Assembly: GCA_934647945.1 (NCBI GenBank)
Contig: CAKUFK010000017.1
Coordinates: 1-49,835 of the forward strand
Reading direction: 5' to 3'
DNA from: an uncultured Eubacteriales bacterium
Lineage (GTDB): Bacteria > Bacillota > Clostridia > Oscillospirales > Acutalibacteraceae
DNA: 49,835 bases
This document shows, in pieces, positions 8,124 to 15,634 of the stretch (position 1 is its first letter; each line of letters opens with the position of its first letter). Below the pieces are notes generated by a model. The model ran no database searches and was not told the DNA's origin. It was given only the letters and a program-made list of their open reading frames with translations. The position numbers and the translations under genes were made by a program.

Positions 8124-8315
8124 ATGAAGCGGGACAACTACTGGTCTGCCTTTGCCAAAACCGGCCGCGTGGAGGATTATTTGCGATACTGCGGCGTGGA
8201 TATCTACGAAAACGGCGTGGGTGCCGTATCCCCGCCCCGTCCACGGGAGGAGCAACCGCCCTATGCGTCTGACAACCGACGCCCTGATCATCCGGGAAAA
8301 CAACAATATCGGTGA
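8124..8315 (+). CDS. yqzL: YqzL-like small protein
   Basis: The N-terminal half reads YWSAFAKTGRVEDYL, very like the short YqzL proteins encoded between era and recO in Bacillus and Clostridia, whose function is unknown. The product has 63 residues. ATG 8124 follows GGAGGA with 6 nt spacing; an ATG at 8106 lacks a good site. The frame runs 53 nt into recO, so the last 18 residues or so are dictated partly by recO, and the conserved part is the N-terminus. Position and motif make the assignment reasonable despite the size. Confidence 0.75.
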   Translation: MKRDNYWSAFAKTGRVEDYLRYCGVDIYENGVGAVSPPRPREEQPPYASDNRRPDHPGKQQYR

Positions 8316-9009
8316 ATCCGACCGTTTTGTGACGGCCCTGACCCGGGAGCTGGGCGCGGTCCACGCTTCCGCGCGGGGCGCCCGCACCCTCAAGAACCGG
8401 GGCAGCGTCGCCACCCGGCTCCTGTCCTACTCCCGCCTCACCCTGCGCGAGGGCCGGAGCCGGGACAAATACATAATTGAGGACGCGCGCCCGCTGCGCG
8501 TCTTTTTTGACATCCACGGGGATATCGCCCGCTTGGCACTGGCTCAGTATTTCTGTGAGCTGGCGGGGGTGCTCGCCCCAAGAGAGGAGCCGGCGGAGGA
8601 ACACCTCCGGCTGCTGCTCAACGCCCTGCATTTTCTGACTGAAGGCAAACGGGATCTCCGGCTCATCAAAGCGGTGGTGGAGCTGCGCCTGCTCACCCTG
8701 TCCGGCTACATGCCCGACCTCGGGTCCTGCTCCTCCTGCCGTGAAGCCGACGCTCCCCTTTGGTTCCTGCCCCGGGACGGTGTACTCCGCTGTGCCAGGT
8801 GTGAAAAACCAGGTGATGCCCTGCCTCTGCCTCCCACCCTGCTGGCCGCGCTGCGGCACATCGTACATGCGCCGTTTGAAAAGTGCTTTGCGTTCCAGAT
8901 CCCGGAGGAAGCCGTCCCCTCCCTGGCGAAGACGGCGGAGGCCTTCCTGCTTTGCCAGCTGGGCCGGAGCTTTCAGACGCTGCAGTTTTATCACACCATG
9001 GATGGATAA
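8263..9009 (+). CDS. recO: DNA repair protein RecO
   Basis: RecO acts in the RecFOR pathway, loading RecA at single-stranded gaps and annealing SSB-coated strands. The 248-residue protein starts with the OB-fold typical opening (TTDALIIREN, then SDRFVTALTRELG). It contains a zinc site of the form CSSC near residue 156 paired with CARC near residue 178. Length is normal. ATG 8263 lies behind GGGAGGAG, inside the 3' end of the yqzL-like gene, so translational coupling is likely. It closes the phoH-to-recO block; mutS2 follows after 357 bp without a gene. Confidence 0.94.
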   Translation: MRLTTDALIIRENNNIGESDRFVTALTRELGAVHASARGARTLKNRGSVATRLLSYSRLTLREGRSRDKYIIEDARPLRVFFDIHGDIARLALAQYFCELAGVLAPREEPAEEHLRLLLNALHFLTEGKRDLRLIKAVVELRLLTLSGYMPDLGSCSSCREADAPLWFLPRDGVLRCARCEKPGDALPLPPTLLAALRHIVHAPFEKCFAFQIPEEAVPSLAKTAEAFLLCQLGRSFQTLQFYHTMDG

Positions 9010-9366
9010 GCCGGTCTAAATCTAAACGGAGTTCCCGGGTTTGGGGATCGCTATAAACGCACGGGCTTATGACCAAAATACCCGCCGAAAGCCCCGGTCG
9101 GGTCTCCGCTGTTGTGGAGTCCCGTAATGGCCTCACAAGCCGGGAAAGACCAGGGGAAATTTTCCCTTGATCCACAAGCCAGCCGCCCCTCTCTTTAGGA
9201 AAGCCGGCGGAAACGCGGATGTCCCGGCCGACGATATGCGCGATAGGGGGCTGAGGTCCCAGGGCTTCTAAAGGCCATACGATCACGAATCATTTGAAAA
9301 CCCCGGCGCCGACGGCCTGCATCCCTTTCGCCGCGGCGCGAAACGCACGGAATATTGGAGGAACCC
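9010..9366. other. Gene-free gap with a degenerate inverted relative of the 443-bp repeat
   Basis: I find no gene in these 357 bp. Read on the minus strand, the part from about 9215 back to 9112 starts with CCGCCGGCTTTCCTAAAG and later has GGCCATTACGGGACTCCACA. Both resemble the third unit of the repeat at 3682-3960 (CCGCCGGCTTTCCCGAAAAG; GCCATTGTGGTGTCCCACAA). The likeness is patchy, so this is a probable decayed copy, not a certain one. Confidence 0.45.
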
Positions 9367-11751
9367 ATGAACCGACATATGAAAGCGCTCGAACTCGACA
9401 AGGTGCTCGACCTCCTCGCGGAGGAGACCGGCTGTGCCGATGCCGCCGCCCTGGCCAGGGACCTTGCGCCTGCCGTCTCCCTATTTGAGGCAAAACGCCT
9501 GATGGACGAAACCGATGCCGCCTATCAGCTCATGGCGCGCTTCGGCGCCCCGTCCTTCGGCCAGATGAAAAACGTCGACAACTCCCTGCGGCGGGCGGAG
9601 GCCGGCGCCTCCCTCTCGCTGCGGGAACTGCTGGATATCGCGGAAACCCTTCGGGTCATCCGCTCGGTTTCGGACTGGCGCCGCCACTGCGAGGGGATAG
9701 AGACGAGCCTGGACGACCGGTTTTCCGTCCTGGTGCCGAACAAATACCTCGAGGAAAAGATCGGGTCCGTGGTGGTATCGGAGGAGGAGGTATCGGACAG
9801 CGCCTCCCCTGCCCTTGCCGATATCCGCCGCAAAATGCGGGCCGCGGCCCTGCGCATCCGGGAACAGCTCGACCGCATGGTCCGTTCCCCCGCCTATCAG
9901 AAGCTGCTGCAGGATCCCATCGTGACCATCCGGGACGGCCGGTTCGTCGTCCCGGTCAAGGCGGAGCACCGCGCGGAAGTGCCCGGCCTGGTCCACGACA
10001 CCTCCGCCTCCGGGGCCACGGTGTTCGTCGAACCGATGGGATCGGTGGAAGCGAACAATGAACTCAAGGTCCTCGAAAGCCGCGAAAAAGCCGAAATCGA
10101 GCGGATCATCGCGGAACTGTCCGCCGAGGTAGGCGGCTTCGCCGACGCGATTTCCGCGGACTACGGCGTCCTCGTCGAGCTCAATCTGATTTTCGCCAAG
10201 GCCCGCCTGGCCTATAAAATGAAGGCAGTCTGTCCCCGCCTGACCGACGACGGGCGGATCCGGCTCCGCCACGCCCGCCATCCGCTGATCGATCCGCAGA
10301 AGGTGGTCCCCATCGACGTGGAGCTCGGCGCCGCCTTCGACACCCTGGTCATCACCGGGCCCAACACTGGCGGCAAAACCGTCACCCTGAAAACCATCGG
10401 CTTGCTCACTCTGATGGCGATGTGCGGGCTGATGCCGCCGGCGGACGACGGCAGCTCCCTGTCGGTGTTTTCGGCGGTATTGGCGGATATCGGGGACGAA
10501 CAGTCCATTGAACAGTCCCTCTCCACCTTTTCCGCCCACATGACCAACATCATCCGGATCCTGGACGACGCGGACGGGGGCAGCCTCGTCCTGCTCGACG
10601 AGCTGGGCGCGGGCACCGACCCGGTAGAGGGGGCGGCCCTGGCCATCGCTATTCTCGAACGGCTGCGGGAAAAGGGCGCGCGGATTGCCGCGACCACCCA
10701 TTACGCGGAGCTGAAGGCCTACGCCATCCAGTCCGAGGGGGTGGAAAACGGGAGCTGTGAGTTCGACGTGGCGACCCTGCGCCCCACCTACCGCCTGCTC
10801 GTGGGCGTTCCGGGGCGCTCGAACGCCTTTGCCATATCGGAACGGCTGGGGATGGACCCGTCGGTGGTGCAAAACGCCCGGGACCGCCTGTCGGGAGACG
10901 ATCGCCGTCTGGAGGACGTCGTTACCGAGCTGGAAGACCGCCGCCGGGCGTTGGAGGACGAGCTGAAAACCGCCAGAGAAGCGACCAGGGCCGCCGAGCA
11001 GGCGAAAATCCGGGTCGAATCGGATCTGGACGAGCTCGACCGGCTGCGGGAAAAGGAACTGCAACAGGCCAGGGAGGAAGCCAGACGCCTGCTCGAAAGG
11101 GCCAGAAACGAGGCGGAAGCCCTCATCCGGGAGCTGGACGACCTGCGCCGGCAAAAGAACGCCGCCGACTTCACCGCCCGTGCCCAGGAAGCTAAAAGCC
11201 GCCTGCGTTCCCGCCTGAACGCTGCGGAAAACGCGGTGGATCCGGTGAGCAACCGCCGCCGGGAGGAGCCGTACGCCCCGCCTCGCCCGCTGCGGCAGGG
11301 GGATACCGTCCTCCTGACCGATCTCGATAAGGAAGCCACGGTTCTCGCCCCGCCCGATTCCTCCGGCAACGTCGAGGTGCAGGCCGGAATCATCCGCACC
11401 CGCGTGCCGCTGGCCGCCCTGCGGCTGATCGAGGGCCGCAAGGTAAGCGGCCCTACGCCGCCAAAAGGGCGGGCGGCCACCTCCTCGGGCAGCGGCCGTG
11501 CCACCCGCTCAGTGCAAACTGAGCTCGATCTGCGTGGCCAGACCGCCGATGAGGCGCTGCTCGAGGTGGACCGTTTCATCGACGGCGCGGTCATGGCGGG
11601 GCTCGGCCAGATCACCATCATCCACGGTAAGGGCACGGGTGCGCTGCGGGCCGCCGTCCACGCTCATCTGCGCACCCATCCGTCGGTAAAATCCTATCGC
11701 CTCGGCACCTTCGGCGAAGGAGAAACCGGCGTCACCATTGTGGAGATATAA
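9367..11751 (+). CDS. mutS2: Endonuclease MutS2
   Basis: MutS2 is a MutS-like ATPase with a C-terminal Smr nuclease. In Firmicutes it acts in recombination control and in rescue of collided ribosomes. The 794-residue product shows core and clamp regions, Walker A GPNTGGKT near residues 331-338, Walker B with SLVLLDELGAGTDP, a long charged coiled coil (about 510-620) and a full Smr domain (about 718-794) with LDLRGQTADEAL and IIHGKGTGALR. The size is typical. ATG 9367 follows TTGGAGG with 5 nt spacing. A clear terminator closes the unit. Confidence 0.96.
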   Translation: MNRHMKALELDKVLDLLAEETGCADAAALARDLAPAVSLFEAKRLMDETDAAYQLMARFGAPSFGQMKNVDNSLRRAEAGASLSLRELLDIAETLRVIRSVSDWRRHCEGIETSLDDRFSVLVPNKYLEEKIGSVVVSEEEVSDSASPALADIRRKMRAAALRIREQLDRMVRSPAYQKLLQDPIVTIRDGRFVVPVKAEHRAEVPGLVHDTSASGATVFVEPMGSVEANNELKVLESREKAEIERIIAELSAEVGGFADAISADYGVLVELNLIFAKARLAYKMKAVCPRLTDDGRIRLRHARHPLIDPQKVVPIDVELGAAFDTLVITGPNTGGKTVTLKTIGLLTLMAMCGLMPPADDGSSLSVFSAVLADIGDEQSIEQSLSTFSAHMTNIIRILDDADGGSLVLLDELGAGTDPVEGAALAIAILERLREKGARIAATTHYAELKAYAIQSEGVENGSCEFDVATLRPTYRLLVGVPGRSNAFAISERLGMDPSVVQNARDRLSGDDRRLEDVVTELEDRRRALEDELKTAREATRAAEQAKIRVESDLDELDRLREKELQQAREEARRLLERARNEAEALIRELDDLRRQKNAADFTARAQEAKSRLRSRLNAAENAVDPVSNRRREEPYAPPRPLRQGDTVLLTDLDKEATVLAPPDSSGNVEVQAGIIRTRVPLAALRLIEGRKVSGPTPPKGRAATSSGSGRATRSVQTELDLRGQTADEALLEVDRFIDGAVMAGLGQITIIHGKGTGALRAAVHAHLRTHPSVKSYRLGTFGEGETGVTIVEI

Positions 11752-11756
11752 ACCAA

Positions 11757-11785
11757 GCGGGAGGGCTCGTTCCTCCCGCTTTTTA
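11757..11785 (+). terminator. Intrinsic terminator of mutS2
   Basis: An 8-bp stem (GCGGGAGG / CCTCCCGC) with a 7-nt loop is followed by five T residues, six bases after the mutS2 stop. Confidence 0.88.
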
Positions 11786-11979
11786 TACCGTCGTGCGTTT
11801 GTGCAGCCGGATACCCTTCTCCTTTCCCTATGGCGTTGACCGCTCCTGCTCCCTGGGGCGGCAGCTTCCGGCGGCTTTGCGTTGTCTGGCACTTCCATGA
11901 AAACGATATTGGCCATCGGGCAGGTATATCACAGGTACATATTCAAAGGAGAGGGACAGCATATGCCGATAAAGCGTCT

Positions 11980-12642
11980 TTATTCCGCCTGCATCCTTTG
12001 TATTTCGGAAGAAATCTCGTCCGCGTACCGGACAAGATAGATTCGTCCATCCTCTCTTGCTCGTTTTAGATATTCCCCAAGAAGCGGGGATCGGATTTCC
12101 TTCAGCGCCGTAAGCACGGCCATCCGTTGGTATTCCTGCCAGTCCCCATAGACATCCCGGGGCCAAAACCATGTGGAGTAAGCCTCCACTTTATCAGGCA
12201 GTAAAGCGGGCAATTCCATAAGCGCCCTTCTGCTAACATACTCGTTGTCGTCGTTGACGAATTTCTCCAGTAAAACTCCCGCCCGCTTTTTGTCTGTCAT
12301 TTCCTTTAATCGGATTGCGAATTGCCATCTGGCTTCCGGCTCATTGAGTAGCAGCGATAGTTCACCGAGCTTCATAAACCATTCCGTATAGCGGGACAGA
12401 TATTCCGCCAAAGCCTCATCCTCATTATTACGCGCGATGATATACACCAATTCGGACAGCTCGGCATCAGCAAAGTCGCCTGGACGGCTATTCTTTATCG
12501 TTTTCTCGAACAGGGCTTTTATCGTGTCCCAACCCTCATACGCCGTCTCCCATTCCCCACCGGACGCATTCAGCGGCAAACCGGGATATTTCCGCTTTGC
12601 CCATGTTTTAAATTTCTGTATTTCCAGCCATAATTCTCTCAT
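11980..12642 (-). CDS. HEAT-like helical repeat protein
   Basis: No specific family is recognised for these 220 residues. The sequence is almost wholly helical, with an N-terminal block (LWLEIQKFKTWAKRKYPG) and paired helices in the second half (RRALMELPALLPD; MAVLTALKEIRSPLLGEYL) that read like short HEAT repeats. Such proteins often serve as immunity or scaffold proteins, but nothing nearby shows which. ATG at 12642 is preceded by AAGGAG with 6 nt spacing. No signal or membrane segment is seen. The DNA is less GC-rich than the flanking genes, which fits an accessory gene. A palindrome (GGATCCGC / GCGGATCC) lies in the leader just upstream, and a structured RNA lies further upstream on the same strand. 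Confidence 0.78.
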   Translation of the reverse strand: MRELWLEIQKFKTWAKRKYPGLPLNASGGEWETAYEGWDTIKALFEKTIKNSRPGDFADAELSELVYIIARNNEDEALAEYLSRYTEWFMKLGELSLLLNEPEARWQFAIRLKEMTDKKRAGVLLEKFVNDDNEYVSRRALMELPALLPDKVEAYSTWFWPRDVYGDWQEYQRMAVLTALKEIRSPLLGEYLKRAREDGRIYLVRYADEISSEIQRMQAE

Positions 12643-12783
12643 CGCGTTCTCCTTGACGAACAGGATCCGCCTCCGCACGAGGCGCGGATCCCCATTAAGA
12701 AGATAACGAGTCTCTCACGACAGGAGCTTCCACCTGCAAAAAGCCGCCCAGCCCCGCGAACAGGTCGTTTTTTACAAGACAAT

Positions 12784-12841
12784 AAAAAAGCCGGCCGGGA
12801 CAGAAACGCGTGTCCGCAATCACGCATTTCATCCGGCCGGC
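12784..12841 (-). terminator. Strong intrinsic terminator of the putative RNA
   Basis: On the minus strand a 9-bp perfect GCCGGCCGG/CCGGCCGGC stem is extended inside by a 10-bp stem with one G-U pair (GAAATGCGTG / CACGCGTTTC) and followed by six T residues. Confidence 0.8.
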
Positions 12842-12985
12842 CGATCGGAAGCGGGGTCAAGGGCAGGTCTTATCCCCTCTAACTTCAGACGCGCGGCTCT
12901 GACAGATCGTCAACGCCACCACACGAAACAGGCCGCAGCTTCGGCGCATTTCGACGGTTTCTGCCCCGTTTCCCCTTATTTCCTT
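12784..12985 (-). ncRNA. Putative structured non-coding RNA of about 200 nt
   Basis: A sigma-A promoter (12992-13020) and a strong terminator (12784-12841) on the minus strand bracket about 200 nt with no convincing gene. The predicted 5' part pairs with sequence downstream: CTGCCC at 12861-12866 of the RNA's 3' side with GGGCAG from 12961-12966, and CCCC (12853-12856) with GGGG (12972-12975). Inside lie CGTC/GACG plus GCGCC/GGCGT and a small TCAGA/TCTGA hairpin. A long rod with ends brought together recalls 6S RNA, but I cannot confirm the family. It could also be a leader with an attenuator for the gene ending at 11980. Confidence 0.55.
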
Positions 12986-12991
12986 GGGCAT

Positions 12992-13020
12992 ATTATACAC
13001 GATACCCCCTCATTTCGCAA
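12992..13020 (-). promoter_or_regulatory. Sigma-A promoter of the putative RNA
   Basis: On the minus strand TTGCGA (13015-13020), a 17-bp spacer and TATAAT (12992-12997). The next protein start on this strand is 350 bp downstream, beyond a terminator. Confidence 0.72.
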
Positions 13021-13068
13021 TGCAATATGTATATCTAAATCGCAATTTCCTTTGTCGATTTTACAATA

Positions 13069-13866
13069 TTAGTATCCGAGTACCAAATAACGGCAGACCC
13101 CCGCAAAATCCCGGATCCAATATCCGCCGAACAGATACCAAGGCGTCCGTGCCGCCAACGCCCCGATTTCCTCGAAACCCGCTTCTTCCGCGTGGATCCT
13201 GGCCCGTAGCTGATGGAATTCCTGCGTCGCCACGACCACCGCGTCCGGAAGCCCCTCCCGCTCGACGACGTCGCGGCTCATCCGCAGGTTTTCCTCCGTA
13301 TTTGTGGAACGGTCCTCCAAATAGATACGCGACTCCTCGATACCGAGCCCGACGAGATAGCGTTTCATCGCCTCGGCCTCCGAGATGATTTCATCGTCGT
13401 TCTGCCCGCCCGATACCACACAGGACGATTCCGGATGGTCCCTGAGGTAGGTGGCCGCGGTTTTCAGCCGTTCCGCCAGCATCCGGCTGGGCTGCTCCCC
13501 CCGCAGGGCAGCACCCAGCACCACCACCGTCGCCCCTTCGGGAGGCGGGGCGCACGCCGCCGCCGTCATGACCCCCGACACCGTCAGGAACAGCAGCGTC
13601 AGCAGGCAGGCGGCCGCGCCTATACCGCTAAGCGTGATGCGGCCGGCCCGCCGTTTCCACAAACGGCGGATTCCCCGGGCCAGGGCCGGATACAGAAGGG
13701 CCGCCCCCAAAAGCAGCAGCCCCGCCAGCATCAGCACCAGACAGCCGATATGGAACCGGCTGGTATAGAGCGGGATCACCCCCCAGGCGAGCAGAAAGAG
13801 CCCCGCCGCACCGGCAACCATCCGCAACAGGACCTGGCGCCGGTATTGATCCAAAGTTCTATGCAT
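13069..13866 (-). CDS. YdcF/SanA-like DUF218 membrane protein
   Basis: DUF218 proteins are envelope-associated and of uncertain biochemical role, linked in some bacteria to wall precursor metabolism. The 265-residue product has hydrophobic segments in the first 100 residues (LRMVAGAAGLFLLAWGVIPL; CLVLMLAGLLLLGAALL; ACLLTLLFLTVSG), then the DUF218 core. The core shows VVVLGAALRGEQPSRML, the glycine-rich SGGQNDDEIISEAEAM, STNTEENLRMSRD, and VVATQEFHQLRA. ATG 13866 follows AGGAGG; an upstream in-frame ATG at 13908 is poorer. It appears monocistronic. Confidence 0.9.
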   Translation of the reverse strand: MHRTLDQYRRQVLLRMVAGAAGLFLLAWGVIPLYTSRFHIGCLVLMLAGLLLLGAALLYPALARGIRRLWKRRAGRITLSGIGAAACLLTLLFLTVSGVMTAAACAPPPEGATVVVLGAALRGEQPSRMLAERLKTAATYLRDHPESSCVVSGGQNDDEIISEAEAMKRYLVGLGIEESRIYLEDRSTNTEENLRMSRDVVEREGLPDAVVVATQEFHQLRARIHAEEAGFEEIGALAARTPWYLFGGYWIRDFAGVCRYLVLGY

Positions 13867-14077
13867 ACGGATTCCTCCTGTATTTTCTCCATTGGATGTC
13901 CATCCCATTTGATATTGTATCGGATTTTGCCGCCAGAGGCTATACGTCTCTCAAAATCTCAAGGTTTTCTTAAGGAAAAAACAGCCCCGCTGCGGGAGAT
14001 TTGACTTTTCATATATTCAGCGTCCATTTATCCCCGATCCGACCGGATTTCCCCAAACCCTGTCATGCCATTCAGGA

Positions 14078-14119
14078 CAAAAAGACACGACAGCTTCCTT
14101 TCGGAAATTGCCGTGTCCT
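14078..14119 (-). terminator. Terminator of the MBOAT gene
   Basis: On the minus strand GGACACGGCAATTTCC and GGAAGCTGTCGTGTC pair around a GAAA tetraloop with one internal mismatch, followed by TTTTT. It lies 24 bp after the MBOAT stop. Confidence 0.8.
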
Positions 14120-14142
14120 TTGATAGTCAGCCTGCCCCGGCT

Positions 14143-15588
14143 TCAGAACCGGAAATAAATAAACGGGTTGTAAGCGCCGATTTCGATCAGAATGATGCAC
14201 AGAACCAGAAGCCCCGCTGAACAGGCGCTTCTCACAACAGTCGGCAGGCGGCGGTTGTCCCGTTCGAACTTTTTGAACCATGGGAAAGCGAGCGTAACTC
14301 CGGCGACAAAAGCCAGAACGAAGAGCATATCCAGCCCGCTTCTTCCCAGAATATTCATCGCGTTTCCTTCCAGCCCGAAAAAACCGTAACCGCCGACAAG
14401 GGCCTTGAACATCTGCCCGATCCCGGCGAGGCTATCGAAGCGGAAAAACACCCAGCCGCATACCACTGCCAGCAGGGTATACGCATGGTTGAGCACCGGG
14501 ATTTTTTCGAGATATTTGCCGTACAGGGTCTTTTCCAGCAGCAGCAGCACACCGTAATACAGCCCCCACAGCACAAAATTCCAGCTGGCGCCGTGCCACA
14601 GGCCGGTCAGCATCCAGACGGTCAGGATGTTAAACATCCATCTGCCCCGGCAAACACGGTTTCCGCCCATGGGAATGTACACATATTCCCGGAAGAAAGA
14701 GGACAGAGAGATATGCCACCGGCGCCAGAAGTCGGTCACCGATATCGCGGCATAGGGGTGATCGAAATTCTCCTTGTATTCAAACCCCATCATGAGTCCC
14801 ATGCCGATGGCCATGTCCGAATAGCCGGAGAAGTCAAAATAAATCTGCAGCGTATACGCCAACATTCCGATCCACGCGCCGGCGGCACCGAACATGGAAA
14901 TCTCCGTGGCAAACAGGCTGTCGCACAGGGCCGCGCAGGTGTTCGCAATGATGACCTTTTTAGACAGCCCCACAATAAATCGATTCAGCCCGCGATAAAC
15001 GCCGTCCGTCGTTTCCATCCGGTTCGCCAATTGCTCTTCAATGTCCGAATAGCGGACGATAGGGCCGGCGATGAGCTGCGGAAACGCGCACAGATAAACC
15101 GCCACGATAAAAATGTTCTTTTGCGGCGCCACCTTGTCCCGGTAGACATCGATAACGTAGCTCATGATTTGGAAGGTAAAAAAGCTGATACCAATGGGAA
15201 GCGCGATTTCCGGCACGGTGAATGCCGTGCCGCATATGGTATTTAGCGTCGTGACGGCCAAACCGGCGTATTTGAACACGCCGAGCAGCGCCAGATTGAC
15301 CGCCACATCGCCGGCAAGCAGCGCCTTGGCGCCGGCCCGGCTGCCCTTGGTATTGGGGCCGGGCTTACACCTGCCGATGAGCAGGGCAAAGACATAGTTG
15401 ATACCGATGGACAGCATCAATAGCCAAAAATAGGACAATTCTCCCCACGCGTAAAACACCAGTGAAAATACCAGCAGCACCGCGTTCCGGGGCCAAACCG
15501 CCTTTTTGCACAGACGGCTTACCAGAAAATAGACCAGAAAAAACACGGGAAAGAAAAAACAGAGAAACTCCAATGACGAGAACAGCAT
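14143..15588 (-). CDS. MBOAT family O-acyltransferase (AlgI/DltB-like)
   Basis: This is a polytopic acyltransferase that would pass an acyl (often acetyl) group across the membrane to an exported polymer. The 481 residues have about ten hydrophobic segments and the MBOAT signature: LPIGISFFTFQIMSYVIDVY, GYSDMAIGMGLMMGFEYKENF, TDFWRRWHISLSSFFREYVY, and the catalytic-His region MLTGLWHGASWNFVLWG. The length is that of AlgI-type proteins. The following gene in position, transcribed just before it on the same strand, encodes a DHHW protein, the usual partner. No polymer synthesis genes are present here, so the acceptor is unknown. Confidence 0.93.
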   Translation of the reverse strand: MLFSSLEFLCFFFPVFFLVYFLVSRLCKKAVWPRNAVLLVFSLVFYAWGELSYFWLLMLSIGINYVFALLIGRCKPGPNTKGSRAGAKALLAGDVAVNLALLGVFKYAGLAVTTLNTICGTAFTVPEIALPIGISFFTFQIMSYVIDVYRDKVAPQKNIFIVAVYLCAFPQLIAGPIVRYSDIEEQLANRMETTDGVYRGLNRFIVGLSKKVIIANTCAALCDSLFATEISMFGAAGAWIGMLAYTLQIYFDFSGYSDMAIGMGLMMGFEYKENFDHPYAAISVTDFWRRWHISLSSFFREYVYIPMGGNRVCRGRWMFNILTVWMLTGLWHGASWNFVLWGLYYGVLLLLEKTLYGKYLEKIPVLNHAYTLLAVVCGWVFFRFDSLAGIGQMFKALVGGYGFFGLEGNAMNILGRSGLDMLFVLAFVAGVTLAFPWFKKFERDNRRLPTVVRSACSAGLLVLCIILIEIGAYNPFIYFRF

Positions 15589-15634
15589 GCCGACCCCTCA
15601 CCCTTTTACCTGAAATAAAACGTGCAGATTATCG

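Noticed and set aside
12639..12860. Minus-strand open frames in the HEAT gene leader, including one starting at ATG 12830
   Set aside because: No ribosome site, and the frames cross the terminator stem; better explained as part of the structured RNA and leader.
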